A DNA stretch of 11,969 bases from contig CABRFW010000033.1 in assembly GCA_902470265.1 (NCBI GenBank), positions 1 to 11,969 of the forward strand, written 5' to 3'. The DNA comes from an uncultured Collinsella sp. (GTDB lineage: Bacteria > Actinomycetota > Coriobacteriia > Coriobacteriales > Coriobacteriaceae). How positions within the stretch are numbered: position 1 is the stretch's first letter; each line of letters opens with the position of its first letter. The notes under the pieces are model-generated. The model made no database searches. It was not told the DNA's origin and saw nothing but the letters and a program-made list of their open reading frames with translations. Position numbers and translations under genes: made by a program. Shown piece by piece: positions 1 through 6,191 of this stretch.

Positions 1-17
1 ACCAAAAAGGAGCCGCT

Positions 18-1361
18 ATGATCGATCGCTATACCCGCCCGGAGATGGGACACATCTTCTCCCTCGAGAACAAGTACGCCATTTGGCAGGAGATTGAGGT
101 CCTGGCCTGCGAGGCTCAGGCGGAGCTCGGCAAGATCGGTATTTCCAAAGAAGAGGCCCAGTGGATCCGCGACCACGCCGACTTTGAGAAGGCGAAGGTT
201 GACGAGATCGAGGAGGTCACGCGCCACGATGTCATCGCCTTCCTGACCAACATGAAGGAATATATCGACGCCGATGTTCCCGAGGGCGAGCCCAAGCCTA
301 GCCGCTGGGTTCACTATGGTATGACCAGCTCCGACCTGGGTGATACGGCCCTGTGCTATCAGCTTACTCAGGCTTGCGACCTTATCATCGAGGACGTCAA
401 GAAGCTCGGCGAGATCTGCAAGCGCCGTGCCTTCGAGGAGCGCAACACGCTCTGCGCCGGCCGTACTCACGGTATTCACGCCGAGCCGATGACCTTCGGC
501 ATGAAGTTTGGCTCTTGGGCTTGGGAGCTCAAGCGCGATTTGGACCGTCTTGAGGATGCCCGCAAGAACGTCGCCTTCGGTGCCATCTCGGGCGCTGTCG
601 GCACGTACAGCTCCATCGAGCCGTTCGTGGAGGAGTATGTCTGCGAGCACCTTGGTCTGGTTCACGATCCGCTGTCTACGCAGGTCATCAGCCGTGACCA
701 CCACGCCTACCTTGCCGGCGTGCTCGCTACCACGGCAGCTACCTGCGAGCGCATTGCGACCGAGGTTCGCAACCTGCAGAAGACCGATACGCTCGAGGCC
801 GAGGAGCCGTTCCGCAAGGGTCAAAAGGGCAGCTCCGCCATGCCGCACAAGCGCAACCCCATCACTATGGAGAAGGTCTGCGGCCTTTCGCGCATCGTCA
901 AGTCCAACGCCCAGGTCGCCTTCGACAACGTTGCCCTGTGGCACGAGCGCGACATTTCGCACTCCTCTGCCGAGCGCGTCGCCCAGGCCGATAGCTTCAT
1001 CGCCCTTGACCACATGTTCCAGTGCCTCATCCGCGTCATCGACGGCCTGCAGCTGTACCCTGCCCGCATGATGGCCAATCTCAACAAGACCCGCGGCCTC
1101 ATCTTCTCCTCCAAGGTGCTGCTGGCTCTCGTCGATACAGGCATCACCCGCGAGGATGCCTATGCCATCGTGCAGGAAAACGCCATGGCCACGTGGCACG
1201 AGGTGCAGGATTGCGTCTCCGGTCCTACCTTTAAGGAGCGCCTCGAGGCCGATCCGCGCTGCACCGTCAGCCAGGAGAAGCTCGACGAGATCTTTGACCC
1301 GTGGGACTTCCTCACCCGCATCGACACGGTCTTCGATCGCCTGGAGCAGCTCGAGTTCTAA
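18..1361 (+). CDS. purB: Adenylosuccinate lyase
   Basis: Cytosolic enzyme of purine synthesis. It removes fumarate from SAICAR to give AICAR and from adenylosuccinate to give AMP, and works as a homotetramer. The 447-residue product has the usual length of the Bacillus-type enzyme and its N-terminus (IDRYTRPEM) fits that type. Fumarase/aspartase superfamily landmarks are all present: the TSSD loop at residues 103-106, GRTHG with His151 (expected catalytic acid), and the signature GSSAMPHKRNP at 271-281, whose serine in the flexible loop is the expected base. The ATG is preceded by AAGGAG with 6 bases between, so the start is secure. The preceding gene lies outside the window, so operon membership cannot be judged. 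A terminator-like hairpin follows 70 bases after the stop. Nothing unusual was seen in the protein. Confidence 0.97.
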   Translation: MIDRYTRPEMGHIFSLENKYAIWQEIEVLACEAQAELGKIGISKEEAQWIRDHADFEKAKVDEIEEVTRHDVIAFLTNMKEYIDADVPEGEPKPSRWVHYGMTSSDLGDTALCYQLTQACDLIIEDVKKLGEICKRRAFEERNTLCAGRTHGIHAEPMTFGMKFGSWAWELKRDLDRLEDARKNVAFGAISGAVGTYSSIEPFVEEYVCEHLGLVHDPLSTQVISRDHHAYLAGVLATTAATCERIATEVRNLQKTDTLEAEEPFRKGQKGSSAMPHKRNPITMEKVCGLSRIVKSNAQVAFDNVALWHERDISHSSAERVAQADSFIALDHMFQCLIRVIDGLQLYPARMMANLNKTRGLIFSSKVLLALVDTGITREDAYAIVQENAMATWHEVQDCVSGPTFKERLEADPRCTVSQEKLDEIFDPWDFLTRIDTVFDRLEQLEF

Positions 1362-1430
1362 TTGACCGATCGGGGAGGTAGTCAAATCGATCAATTCTCC
1401 GCGGCCCTCGTTCGAGTGCGACTTTCCAAC

Positions 1431-1470
1431 ACAAGCCCCGCTCGCAGTTCGCTCTGCCAGCGGGGCTTGT
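1431..1470 (+). terminator. Hairpin ending the purB transcript
   Basis: A perfect 12-bp stem (1431-1442 with 1459-1470, arm ACAAGCCCCGCT) encloses a 16-base loop. The loop can itself pair GCAG (1444-1447) with CTGC (1454-1457). It lies 70 bases past the purB stop. There is no T-run after the stem, so it is a terminator by position and stem strength only. The AAGCCCCG arm resembles the better terminator at 5040-5077. Confidence 0.6.
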
Positions 1471-1562
1471 GCATGAGCGCACCTAGAAAGCTGGACGTCA
1501 GCGATATATGCGCGTCAACTGTGCTGCTTGCCGATAATTTGAGACATCTGACAAACATTACC

Positions 1563-1592
1563 TTGCCGGTAACTGTCGGGGGGGGGTATCCT
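1563..1592 (+). promoter_or_regulatory. Putative promoter with a nine-G spacer, for the surface protein gene
   Basis: A -35-like TTGCCG (1563-1568, 4 of 6 to TTGACA) and a -10-like TATCCT (1587-1592, 4 of 6 to TATAAT) are separated by 18 bases. Nine of these are an uninterrupted G run at 1578-1586. Loss of one G would give the optimal 17-base spacing. A short inverted repeat CCTTAA/TTAAGG (1590-1595 with 1603-1608) overlaps the expected transcription start. A near copy of the -35 region, TTGCCGATAA, lies 35 bases upstream at 1528-1537. The promoter call is inferred from matches alone; no better box pair was found between the purB hairpin and the gene. Confidence 0.45.
1578..1586 (+). repeat. 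Homopolymeric G9 tract
   Basis: Nine consecutive G, the longest homopolymer noticed in the window; other runs reach about six. It lies 69 bases before the preferred ATG of the surface protein and is therefore non-coding. Tracts of this length are prone to slipped-strand mispairing. Confidence 0.9.
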
Positions 1593-1654
1593 TAAGCCAA
1601 TTTTAAGGTGTGGGAGAATACTGCGTTTTTTCACGAGAGATTGGACTTAGGGGA

Positions 1655-4600
1655 ATGAGAAAAGGGTTTTGGAGGATAGCCACAGGCATCTGTGTTGCTT
1701 TAACGGCGGCAACGTTTGGGCTGACGGTGGCCGCTCCGCATGCGGATGCTGTCATGCTGGAGTCGCAGGACGGTTCCATGGGTGCATCGTTTCTCCCATA
1801 CGATTCGTCTACAGGCGATGTGTGGTCAGAATTTGATGTCGCTGTTGGACAGACGGTGAAAGGAAGGCTTTCCTTTTTTAATAAAAATCACGAATGGGCG
1901 CACATTGACCCTAGCGATATCGATATCACATCGTCTGACGAGGATATCGCTAAGGTAAGTTATGAGTCACATAGTTGGGTATTGACAATTAGCCCCACCA
2001 AAGTTGGCACAACGACTATAACCCTGAAGAGCAAGACCGACGAGAGTTTAAACGGTTCTCTTAAGATTAAAAGTGTGGCTAAAGTCAATCCAATTAAGGT
2101 CAGTTTCGTTTCTTACGACCAATCTGGTGCGACAACAAACACCGCAACGCTGGGTTACACGGATGATTGTCCGCAAAAATGCGGGAACACGCATTATGCA
2201 TTACTAGAGGGGAGAGTTGACGTTCGTCCCGTGGACGAGAGCCGTGCGGCCACATATTTTGTTATTAAGGAAGACCCCTCAAAGGATTCCAAAGTCCAGG
2301 CAAGGGTGAATTCGAATTATTCATCATATGGAACTTCCGAGCTAAGCGCTTCTTTGCAACTCGAGGCGTTGTCGAAAGATGCTAAAGAGGCCAAGGTTCT
2401 TGTCGACTATTGCAACGGTGAAGTTGAGACGAAGAAGCTATGTGATGTTGTAACCGAGAATCAGGAGCCCGGATTCAATGAGCGTGGGAACAAAAAGCAA
2501 AAGATGCTGGTTGGGGACAGCTATTATCTGACTGCCATTCTCAACGTTTCTCCAAATGAAGTACTGAAGGCATGCCAGCGCGCACATTGGGGTGCGGACT
2601 TTGGCGCTGTAACCTATTCTCTGGAAAGCAACGATGTCGTTGAGCTTATCGGTGGTGAAAACTCGTTTAAGGCAATAAAGCCTGGCACCGTTAAGGCTCA
2701 TGCTCGTGATGGCCTTGGCAATGACCATCCCTTTGAGATAGAGGTTGTCGACCCTGCGGAAGTGAGCCTTTCGAAGGCTAAGTTTGTGTCGAGCGATTAT
2801 ACATTTCCCTGTGAGGTCAGTTCAGATAGTATATCCAAAGATTGGCTTTGGCTGGAATGTGACAGGGGGTTTGAATATCCAAAGGGCGTGCTGAGTAAAA
2901 GCGCTGAGGAATTGATGGACTCCTATGCCGGCGCAAAGTATTCTTTCACTTCAGATAATCCGGATGTCCTCGAGGTAAAAGGACCGATGTTTAGTGGTGG
3001 CAGTTACTTGGGGTATTTAGTGCCTCATAGTTACGGCGATGCAACGGTTTCAATGTACTTGGGTGGTCGTCTCTGCGACACGATGACCGTTCATGTTGTC
3101 AAGCCTGGCGAGGAGCCTGCAAAGACTGCGGTTTCCATTGCGGACAGCTACTCAACCTCCATGGATAAAGGCACGACTCAGCAGCTGAAGGCAAAGGTCT
3201 CCCCTGATGACAAGGCCAGCCAAGTTGTTTGGTCCTCTTCCAACGAGAGCGTCCTTACCGTCGACGCTAACGGTCTTGTTACCGCTGTCGGTGACGGTGA
3301 TGCCACGATCACGGCAACGGTTGATGGGGTCTCTGCAACCACGGATGCGATTACGGTAACCACTCCGGTTGTAAAGGTGTCGGGCGTCAAGCTCAGCGCT
3401 TCAAACCTTAAGCTTGCTGTGGGCGGTGAGCCCTCGACGTTGACCGCAGCGGTTGAGCCCGATAATGCAACGAACAAGAACTTGTCCTGGTCGTCGAGCG
3501 ATCCTACGGTCGCCACGGTTGCAGACGGCGTCGTGACCCCGGTCAAGGCAGGTGTTGCTACGATTACCGTCACCACTGAGGACGGAGAGCATAGCGCCAC
3601 GTGCAAGGTGACGGTTATTCAGCCTGCTACGGGCATCACGCTCGATAAGCAGAAGGTCGTGCTTGTGGGCGCTGCAACCGAGCAGCTTAAGGCGGCGGTC
3701 GTTCCCGCGGAGGCTAACCAGACGATTGTCTGGAAGTCCAGCAACGAAAGTGTCGCTACAGTCGATCAAACCGGAAAGGTGGCGGCTGTCTCCAAGGGCG
3801 CCGCAACCATCACCGTTTCGACTGAAGACGGCACCTATTCTCAGGATTGCGCGGTGACCGTCTCTAATCCCGCAACGAACCTTACGGTCGACCAGAGCGT
3901 CCTCGGCCTCAAGAAGGGCGAAGAGGGCACCGTGAAGGTTTCTCTTGCTGGAACCCTTGCGGGTGAGGTCGACGAGACCAATCTTGCTCTGGATGACACG
4001 GGCGCTTCGAAGGCGTTTAAGGTTGTCGACAACGGTGATGGCTCCTACACCGTTACCGCCCTCAAGACCGGTTCTGGTTCTTTTGTCATCACTGCAGGGT
4101 CGCTCTCCCAGACCGTTTCGGTGACCGTGACCAATCCCGCCCAAAAGGTTGAGCTCAACAAGACGAGCCTGTCCTTTACCGTCGGTGATGCCTCCACAAA
4201 GCTCTCCGCAACGGTGAGTCCTGCCGATGCAGACGATACGACGGTGAGCTGGACCTCCAGCGACTCGTCGATCGCCACGGTCAAAGACGGCGTCGTGACG
4301 CCGCTTAAGGCCGGTACCGCCACGATTACCGCCACCTGTGGCGACAAAACCGCGACCTGCGCCGTTATCGTAGCGGCAAAGACCATTGCAGGCGTTGCGG
4401 GTAGCAACGGAACGGACGTTAGCGTAAGCGCCGAGAACAATGTCGCTGCCGGCATTGCCCAGAACAACAGCATCTCTCTTGTGGTCGAGGAACCGACGGA
4501 TCTTACCGATGCCGCCAATGCTACGATTTCCGGCCTTGAGCAGGGGACTACCAAGGTTGCCGATAAGCTCGATATCAAGCTTCTCAAGGACGGCGAGGTT

Positions 4601-5005
4601 ATCGAGGACTACGAAGGCATGTCCTTCATCGTCCGTGTCAAGATGACTGCCGCCATGAAGGCGCTCACCAATCTCAAGGTGCTCTACGTTGCCGAGGATG
4701 GTTCCACTCAGGCTATGGATACGTGGACCGAGGGCGACTACCTCTGCTTCCGCACGAGCCACTTCTCGACGTACGTGGTGACGGGCGAGGAGGCCAAGGG
4801 GGAGCCGGCTCAGCCTGCGCAGCCCGTGACGCCGTCCCAACCCGGTCAGCAGACGACGACCAAGGTAACCAAAACGTCCGCTAAGACTACTAAGGGTGCG
4901 CTCGCCAACACGGGCGACCAAACCCTTGCCGTCGCCTTTATTATGACCGTTGTCGGCGCTTCGCTGATTGCCTTCGCGCTTATGCGCAAACGTCTCGAGT
5001 GTTAG
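1655..5005 (+). CDS. Cell-wall-anchored surface protein with bacterial Ig-like (Big_2) repeats
   Basis: Large secreted protein (1116 residues from this ATG), probably sortase-attached to the wall. Residues 1-32 form a signal peptide: MRKGFWR basic start, hydrophobic core, probable cleavage after PHADA. Residues 33-488 are divergent and partly Ig-like, with eight cysteines. Five Ig-like units follow, at about 489-571, 572-657, 658-739, 740-828 (the most diverged) and 829-908. They carry the Big_2 pattern of W(S/T)SS...ATV...G.V(T/A)...G.ATIT. Residues 909-1050 form a C-terminal domain, then a Pro/Thr-rich linker, LANTG at 1083-1087, a hydrophobic segment and the basic tail MRKRLEC. An in-frame GTG at 1610 would add 15 residues, but it places a non-signal stretch before the signal peptide and sits about 18 bases after the -10. 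Neither start has a well-spaced Shine-Dalgarno. The N-terminal part is visibly more AT-rich than the repeats. Ligand unknown; adhesion is plausible only by family analogy. Confidence 0.9.
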   Translation: MRKGFWRIATGICVALTAATFGLTVAAPHADAVMLESQDGSMGASFLPYDSSTGDVWSEFDVAVGQTVKGRLSFFNKNHEWAHIDPSDIDITSSDEDIAKVSYESHSWVLTISPTKVGTTTITLKSKTDESLNGSLKIKSVAKVNPIKVSFVSYDQSGATTNTATLGYTDDCPQKCGNTHYALLEGRVDVRPVDESRAATYFVIKEDPSKDSKVQARVNSNYSSYGTSELSASLQLEALSKDAKEAKVLVDYCNGEVETKKLCDVVTENQEPGFNERGNKKQKMLVGDSYYLTAILNVSPNEVLKACQRAHWGADFGAVTYSLESNDVVELIGGENSFKAIKPGTVKAHARDGLGNDHPFEIEVVDPAEVSLSKAKFVSSDYTFPCEVSSDSISKDWLWLECDRGFEYPKGVLSKSAEELMDSYAGAKYSFTSDNPDVLEVKGPMFSGGSYLGYLVPHSYGDATVSMYLGGRLCDTMTVHVVKPGEEPAKTAVSIADSYSTSMDKGTTQQLKAKVSPDDKASQVVWSSSNESVLTVDANGLVTAVGDGDATITATVDGVSATTDAITVTTPVVKVSGVKLSASNLKLAVGGEPSTLTAAVEPDNATNKNLSWSSSDPTVATVADGVVTPVKAGVATITVTTEDGEHSATCKVTVIQPATGITLDKQKVVLVGAATEQLKAAVVPAEANQTIVWKSSNESVATVDQTGKVAAVSKGAATITVSTEDGTYSQDCAVTVSNPATNLTVDQSVLGLKKGEEGTVKVSLAGTLAGEVDETNLALDDTGASKAFKVVDNGDGSYTVTALKTGSGSFVITAGSLSQTVSVTVTNPAQKVELNKTSLSFTVGDASTKLSATVSPADADDTTVSWTSSDSSIATVKDGVVTPLKAGTATITATCGDKTATCAVIVAAKTIAGVAGSNGTDVSVSAENNVAAGIAQNNSISLVVEEPTDLTDAANATISGLEQGTTKVADKLDIKLLKDGEVIEDYEGMSFIVRVKMTAAMKALTNLKVLYVAEDGSTQAMDTWTEGDYLCFRTSHFSTYVVTGEEAKGEPAQPAQPVTPSQPGQQTTTKVTKTSAKTTKGALANTGDQTLAVAFIMTVVGASLIAFALMRKRLEC
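3119..4378 (+). repeat. Five tandem Ig-like units in the surface protein
   Basis: Units start near 3119, 3368, 3626, 3872 and 4139, each about 240-270 bases. Units 2 and 5 share almost the same core (DGVVTP.KAG.ATIT), with closely similar DNA near 3526-3565 and 4285-4330. Units 2 and 3 share ATITV(T/S)TEDG. Unit 4 is diverged and lacks the WSS core. Such repeats could recombine and change the length of the protein. Confidence 0.8.
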
Positions 5006-5039
5006 GGCGCCCTCTCGTTTAAGCGCGACCTTTCAGTCC

Positions 5040-5077
5040 AAGCCCCGTTGGTAACTCGTTTTACCAACGGGGCTTTT
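5040..5077 (+). terminator. Intrinsic terminator of the surface protein gene
   Basis: A perfect 15-bp stem (5040-5054 with 5061-5075, arm AAGCCCCGTTGGTAA) with a 6-base loop CTCGTT, ending in TTTT (5074-5077). It lies 35 bases after the stop codon. This is a textbook Rho-independent terminator. Confidence 0.93.
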
Positions 5078-5078
5078 A

Positions 5079-5251
5079 CGTTAAAGACTTCAGCCCGTGT
5101 GTCGCGTGCAGTGCGGCGCGTCGGAAACCGCCAGATACGCGGTCGGCGCCAACGGCCTGAACGAGGCAGCGGTCGGGGTGCATTCGGGAGCAGCTGAGCT
5201 TCGAGTAGGGTTAACCTAATTCGACCGCTCGCGGATGCATTTCAACCTTTG
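5079..5251 (+). other. Structured GC-rich non-coding leader between two terminators
   Basis: No reading frame worth calling lies here. Several complementary arms are visible: GGCGC/GCGCC (5115-5119 with 5146-5150) around ACCGC/GCGGT (5127-5131 with 5139-5143), and a perfect AGCGGTCG/CGACCGCT pair (5168-5175 with 5222-5229). The stretch ends at a strong terminator just before the binding-protein gene. It could be the 5' leader of that operon (attenuator or riboswitch-like) or a small RNA. I recognised no known riboswitch consensus (T-box, cobalamin and c-di-GMP-I motifs not seen) and no convincing promoter inside it. Confidence 0.35.
5201..5224. promoter_or_regulatory. Imperfect 24-base palindrome, possible operator
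   Basis: Centred on GTTAAC at 5210-5215, with outer arms TCGA (5201-5204) and TCGA (5221-5224). Nine of twelve pairs are exact and two of the remaining three are G-T. A symmetric site of this length upstream of an operon looks like a repressor or activator site, but it also overlaps the 3' arm of a predicted RNA stem, so its role is open. Confidence 0.3.
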
Positions 5252-5284
5252 GCGCCTTGCCCATCTTGGGTGAGGCGCTTTTTT
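5252..5284 (+). terminator. Strong intrinsic terminator in front of the SBP-cyclase operon
   Basis: A 12-bp stem (5252-5263 with 5267-5278, ten Watson-Crick and two G-T pairs), loop TCT, followed directly by six T (5279-5284). It ends 28 bases before the ATG of the next gene. The surface-protein transcript already has its own terminator at 5040-5077, so this one probably ends a separate short RNA or attenuates the downstream operon. Confidence 0.88.
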
Positions 5285-5312
5285 CGCTGCTGCGGCAGCT
5301 CCCGGTAATAAA

Positions 5313-6191
5313 ATGAACCTCTACTGCCATTTCGATGAAAAGAGGCGCGTGCCTAGACGTATTAAACGAGTCGTCATCGTCTCGTTCGCGCTCATAGTTC
5401 TTGTTGCTGCCTGTACGGCTGTCCTGACGTATACCGATCGAAATAGTTCTTCCTCGCCGAGTACGGCTGACGAGGATCTCCCTGTGCTCAAAATTGGCGT
5501 TACGGATAACGACCCCTATGTATATGTCGATACCACAGGCGATTACGCCGGTATCGATATCGATATCGCCCGCGAGGCGTGTGAGCGTGCGGGGCTCAAG
5601 CCGCAGTTTGTCGACATATCTTGGAATGACCGCGATCGCCTACTCAAAAACGGCGATATCGATTGCCTGTGGTGCGACTATTCTCCCTGTTATCGTGAGG
5701 ATAAGTATTACTGGACTGAGCCGTATTTGACCCTGACGGTTTCGGTCGCCGCCAAGAAAACGAGTGGCATCAAGTCCTTGGCGCATCTCGATGGAAGCAA
5801 GACCATTGCGGTGATTGCGGGCTCGGTGAGCGAACGCCGATTGCTCGCAGGGGATCTGGATATCTCGCCGGACGTGCAAATCAAATCGTATGGTTCTGCC
5901 GAACTCTGCAAAGCCGCCCTCGCCAAAGGGTATGTCGACTGTTGGATGGCGGACGTTCAGTCGCTTGATCGACTCGTTGCCCAGTATCCTGGCGTTTATC
6001 GTGTGTTCGCCGGCAACGTTATGACGGTTGACCTGGGCGTCGCGTTTGATGATAGCTATGAGGGGGAGTACGTCAAAAACCTCGATACCGCACTGTCCGA
6101 CATGGATCGAGACGGCACGATAGAGCACATTGTGGACAATTACAAAGCAGGAGCGACGACAGGCGGCAAGGAACGGAATCATGACAAATGA
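5313..6191 (+). CDS. Extracytoplasmic solute-binding protein, amino-acid type (SBP_bac_3), without transporter genes
   Basis: 292 residues. A basic stretch is followed by a hydrophobic segment (20-33) ending in LVAAC, a lipobox with Cys34, so it is probably a membrane-anchored lipoprotein; an uncleaved anchor is the alternative. After a Ser-rich linker, residues 57-283 follow the family-3 binding-protein pattern: LKIGV near the start, then GIDIDIAREAC, then GDIDCLW...CYRED...WTEPY, matching the usual G..D...(T/S)..R......F..PY block. The arginine of that block, which holds the ligand carboxylate in relatives, is present. The ligand is probably an amino acid or similar; not identifiable here. 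The ATG lacks a good Shine-Dalgarno; a GTG at 5349 has AAAGAGG only 3 bases upstream and would shorten the n-region. The 3' end overlaps the cyclase gene by 11 bases. No ABC permease or ATPase gene is present, so a sensory role with the cyclase is more likely than uptake. Confidence 0.85.
   Translation: MNLYCHFDEKRRVPRRIKRVVIVSFALIVLVAACTAVLTYTDRNSSSSPSTADEDLPVLKIGVTDNDPYVYVDTTGDYAGIDIDIAREACERAGLKPQFVDISWNDRDRLLKNGDIDCLWCDYSPCYREDKYYWTEPYLTLTVSVAAKKTSGIKSLAHLDGSKTIAVIAGSVSERRLLAGDLDISPDVQIKSYGSAELCKAALAKGYVDCWMADVQSLDRLVAQYPGVYRVFAGNVMTVDLGVAFDDSYEGEYVKNLDTALSDMDRDGTIEHIVDNYKAGATTGGKERNHDK

Noticed and set aside
508..1071. 187-codon + strand frame within purB
   Set aside because: Ser/Ala/Arg-rich out-of-frame reading of a clear enzyme gene.
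1362..1595. 77-codon frame starting with TTG right after purB
   Set aside because: No ribosome-binding site; it runs through the terminator hairpin, the G9 tract and the -10 box, and the product resembles no family.
1610..1654. GTG start for the surface protein
   Set aside because: It would add 15 uncharged-to-mixed residues before a complete signal peptide and leave almost no leader after the putative -10 box; kept only as an alternative.
3401..4921. 506-codon open frame on the minus strand under the surface protein
   Set aside because: It lies antisense to the Ig repeats; its length follows from the strong codon bias and repetition of the + strand gene. The product is Arg/Gly-rich, with no recognisable domain, signal or supporting upstream site.
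5552..5567. Tandem TATCGA units
   Set aside because: Short, in frame, and simply encodes the GIDIDI segment typical of this binding-protein family.
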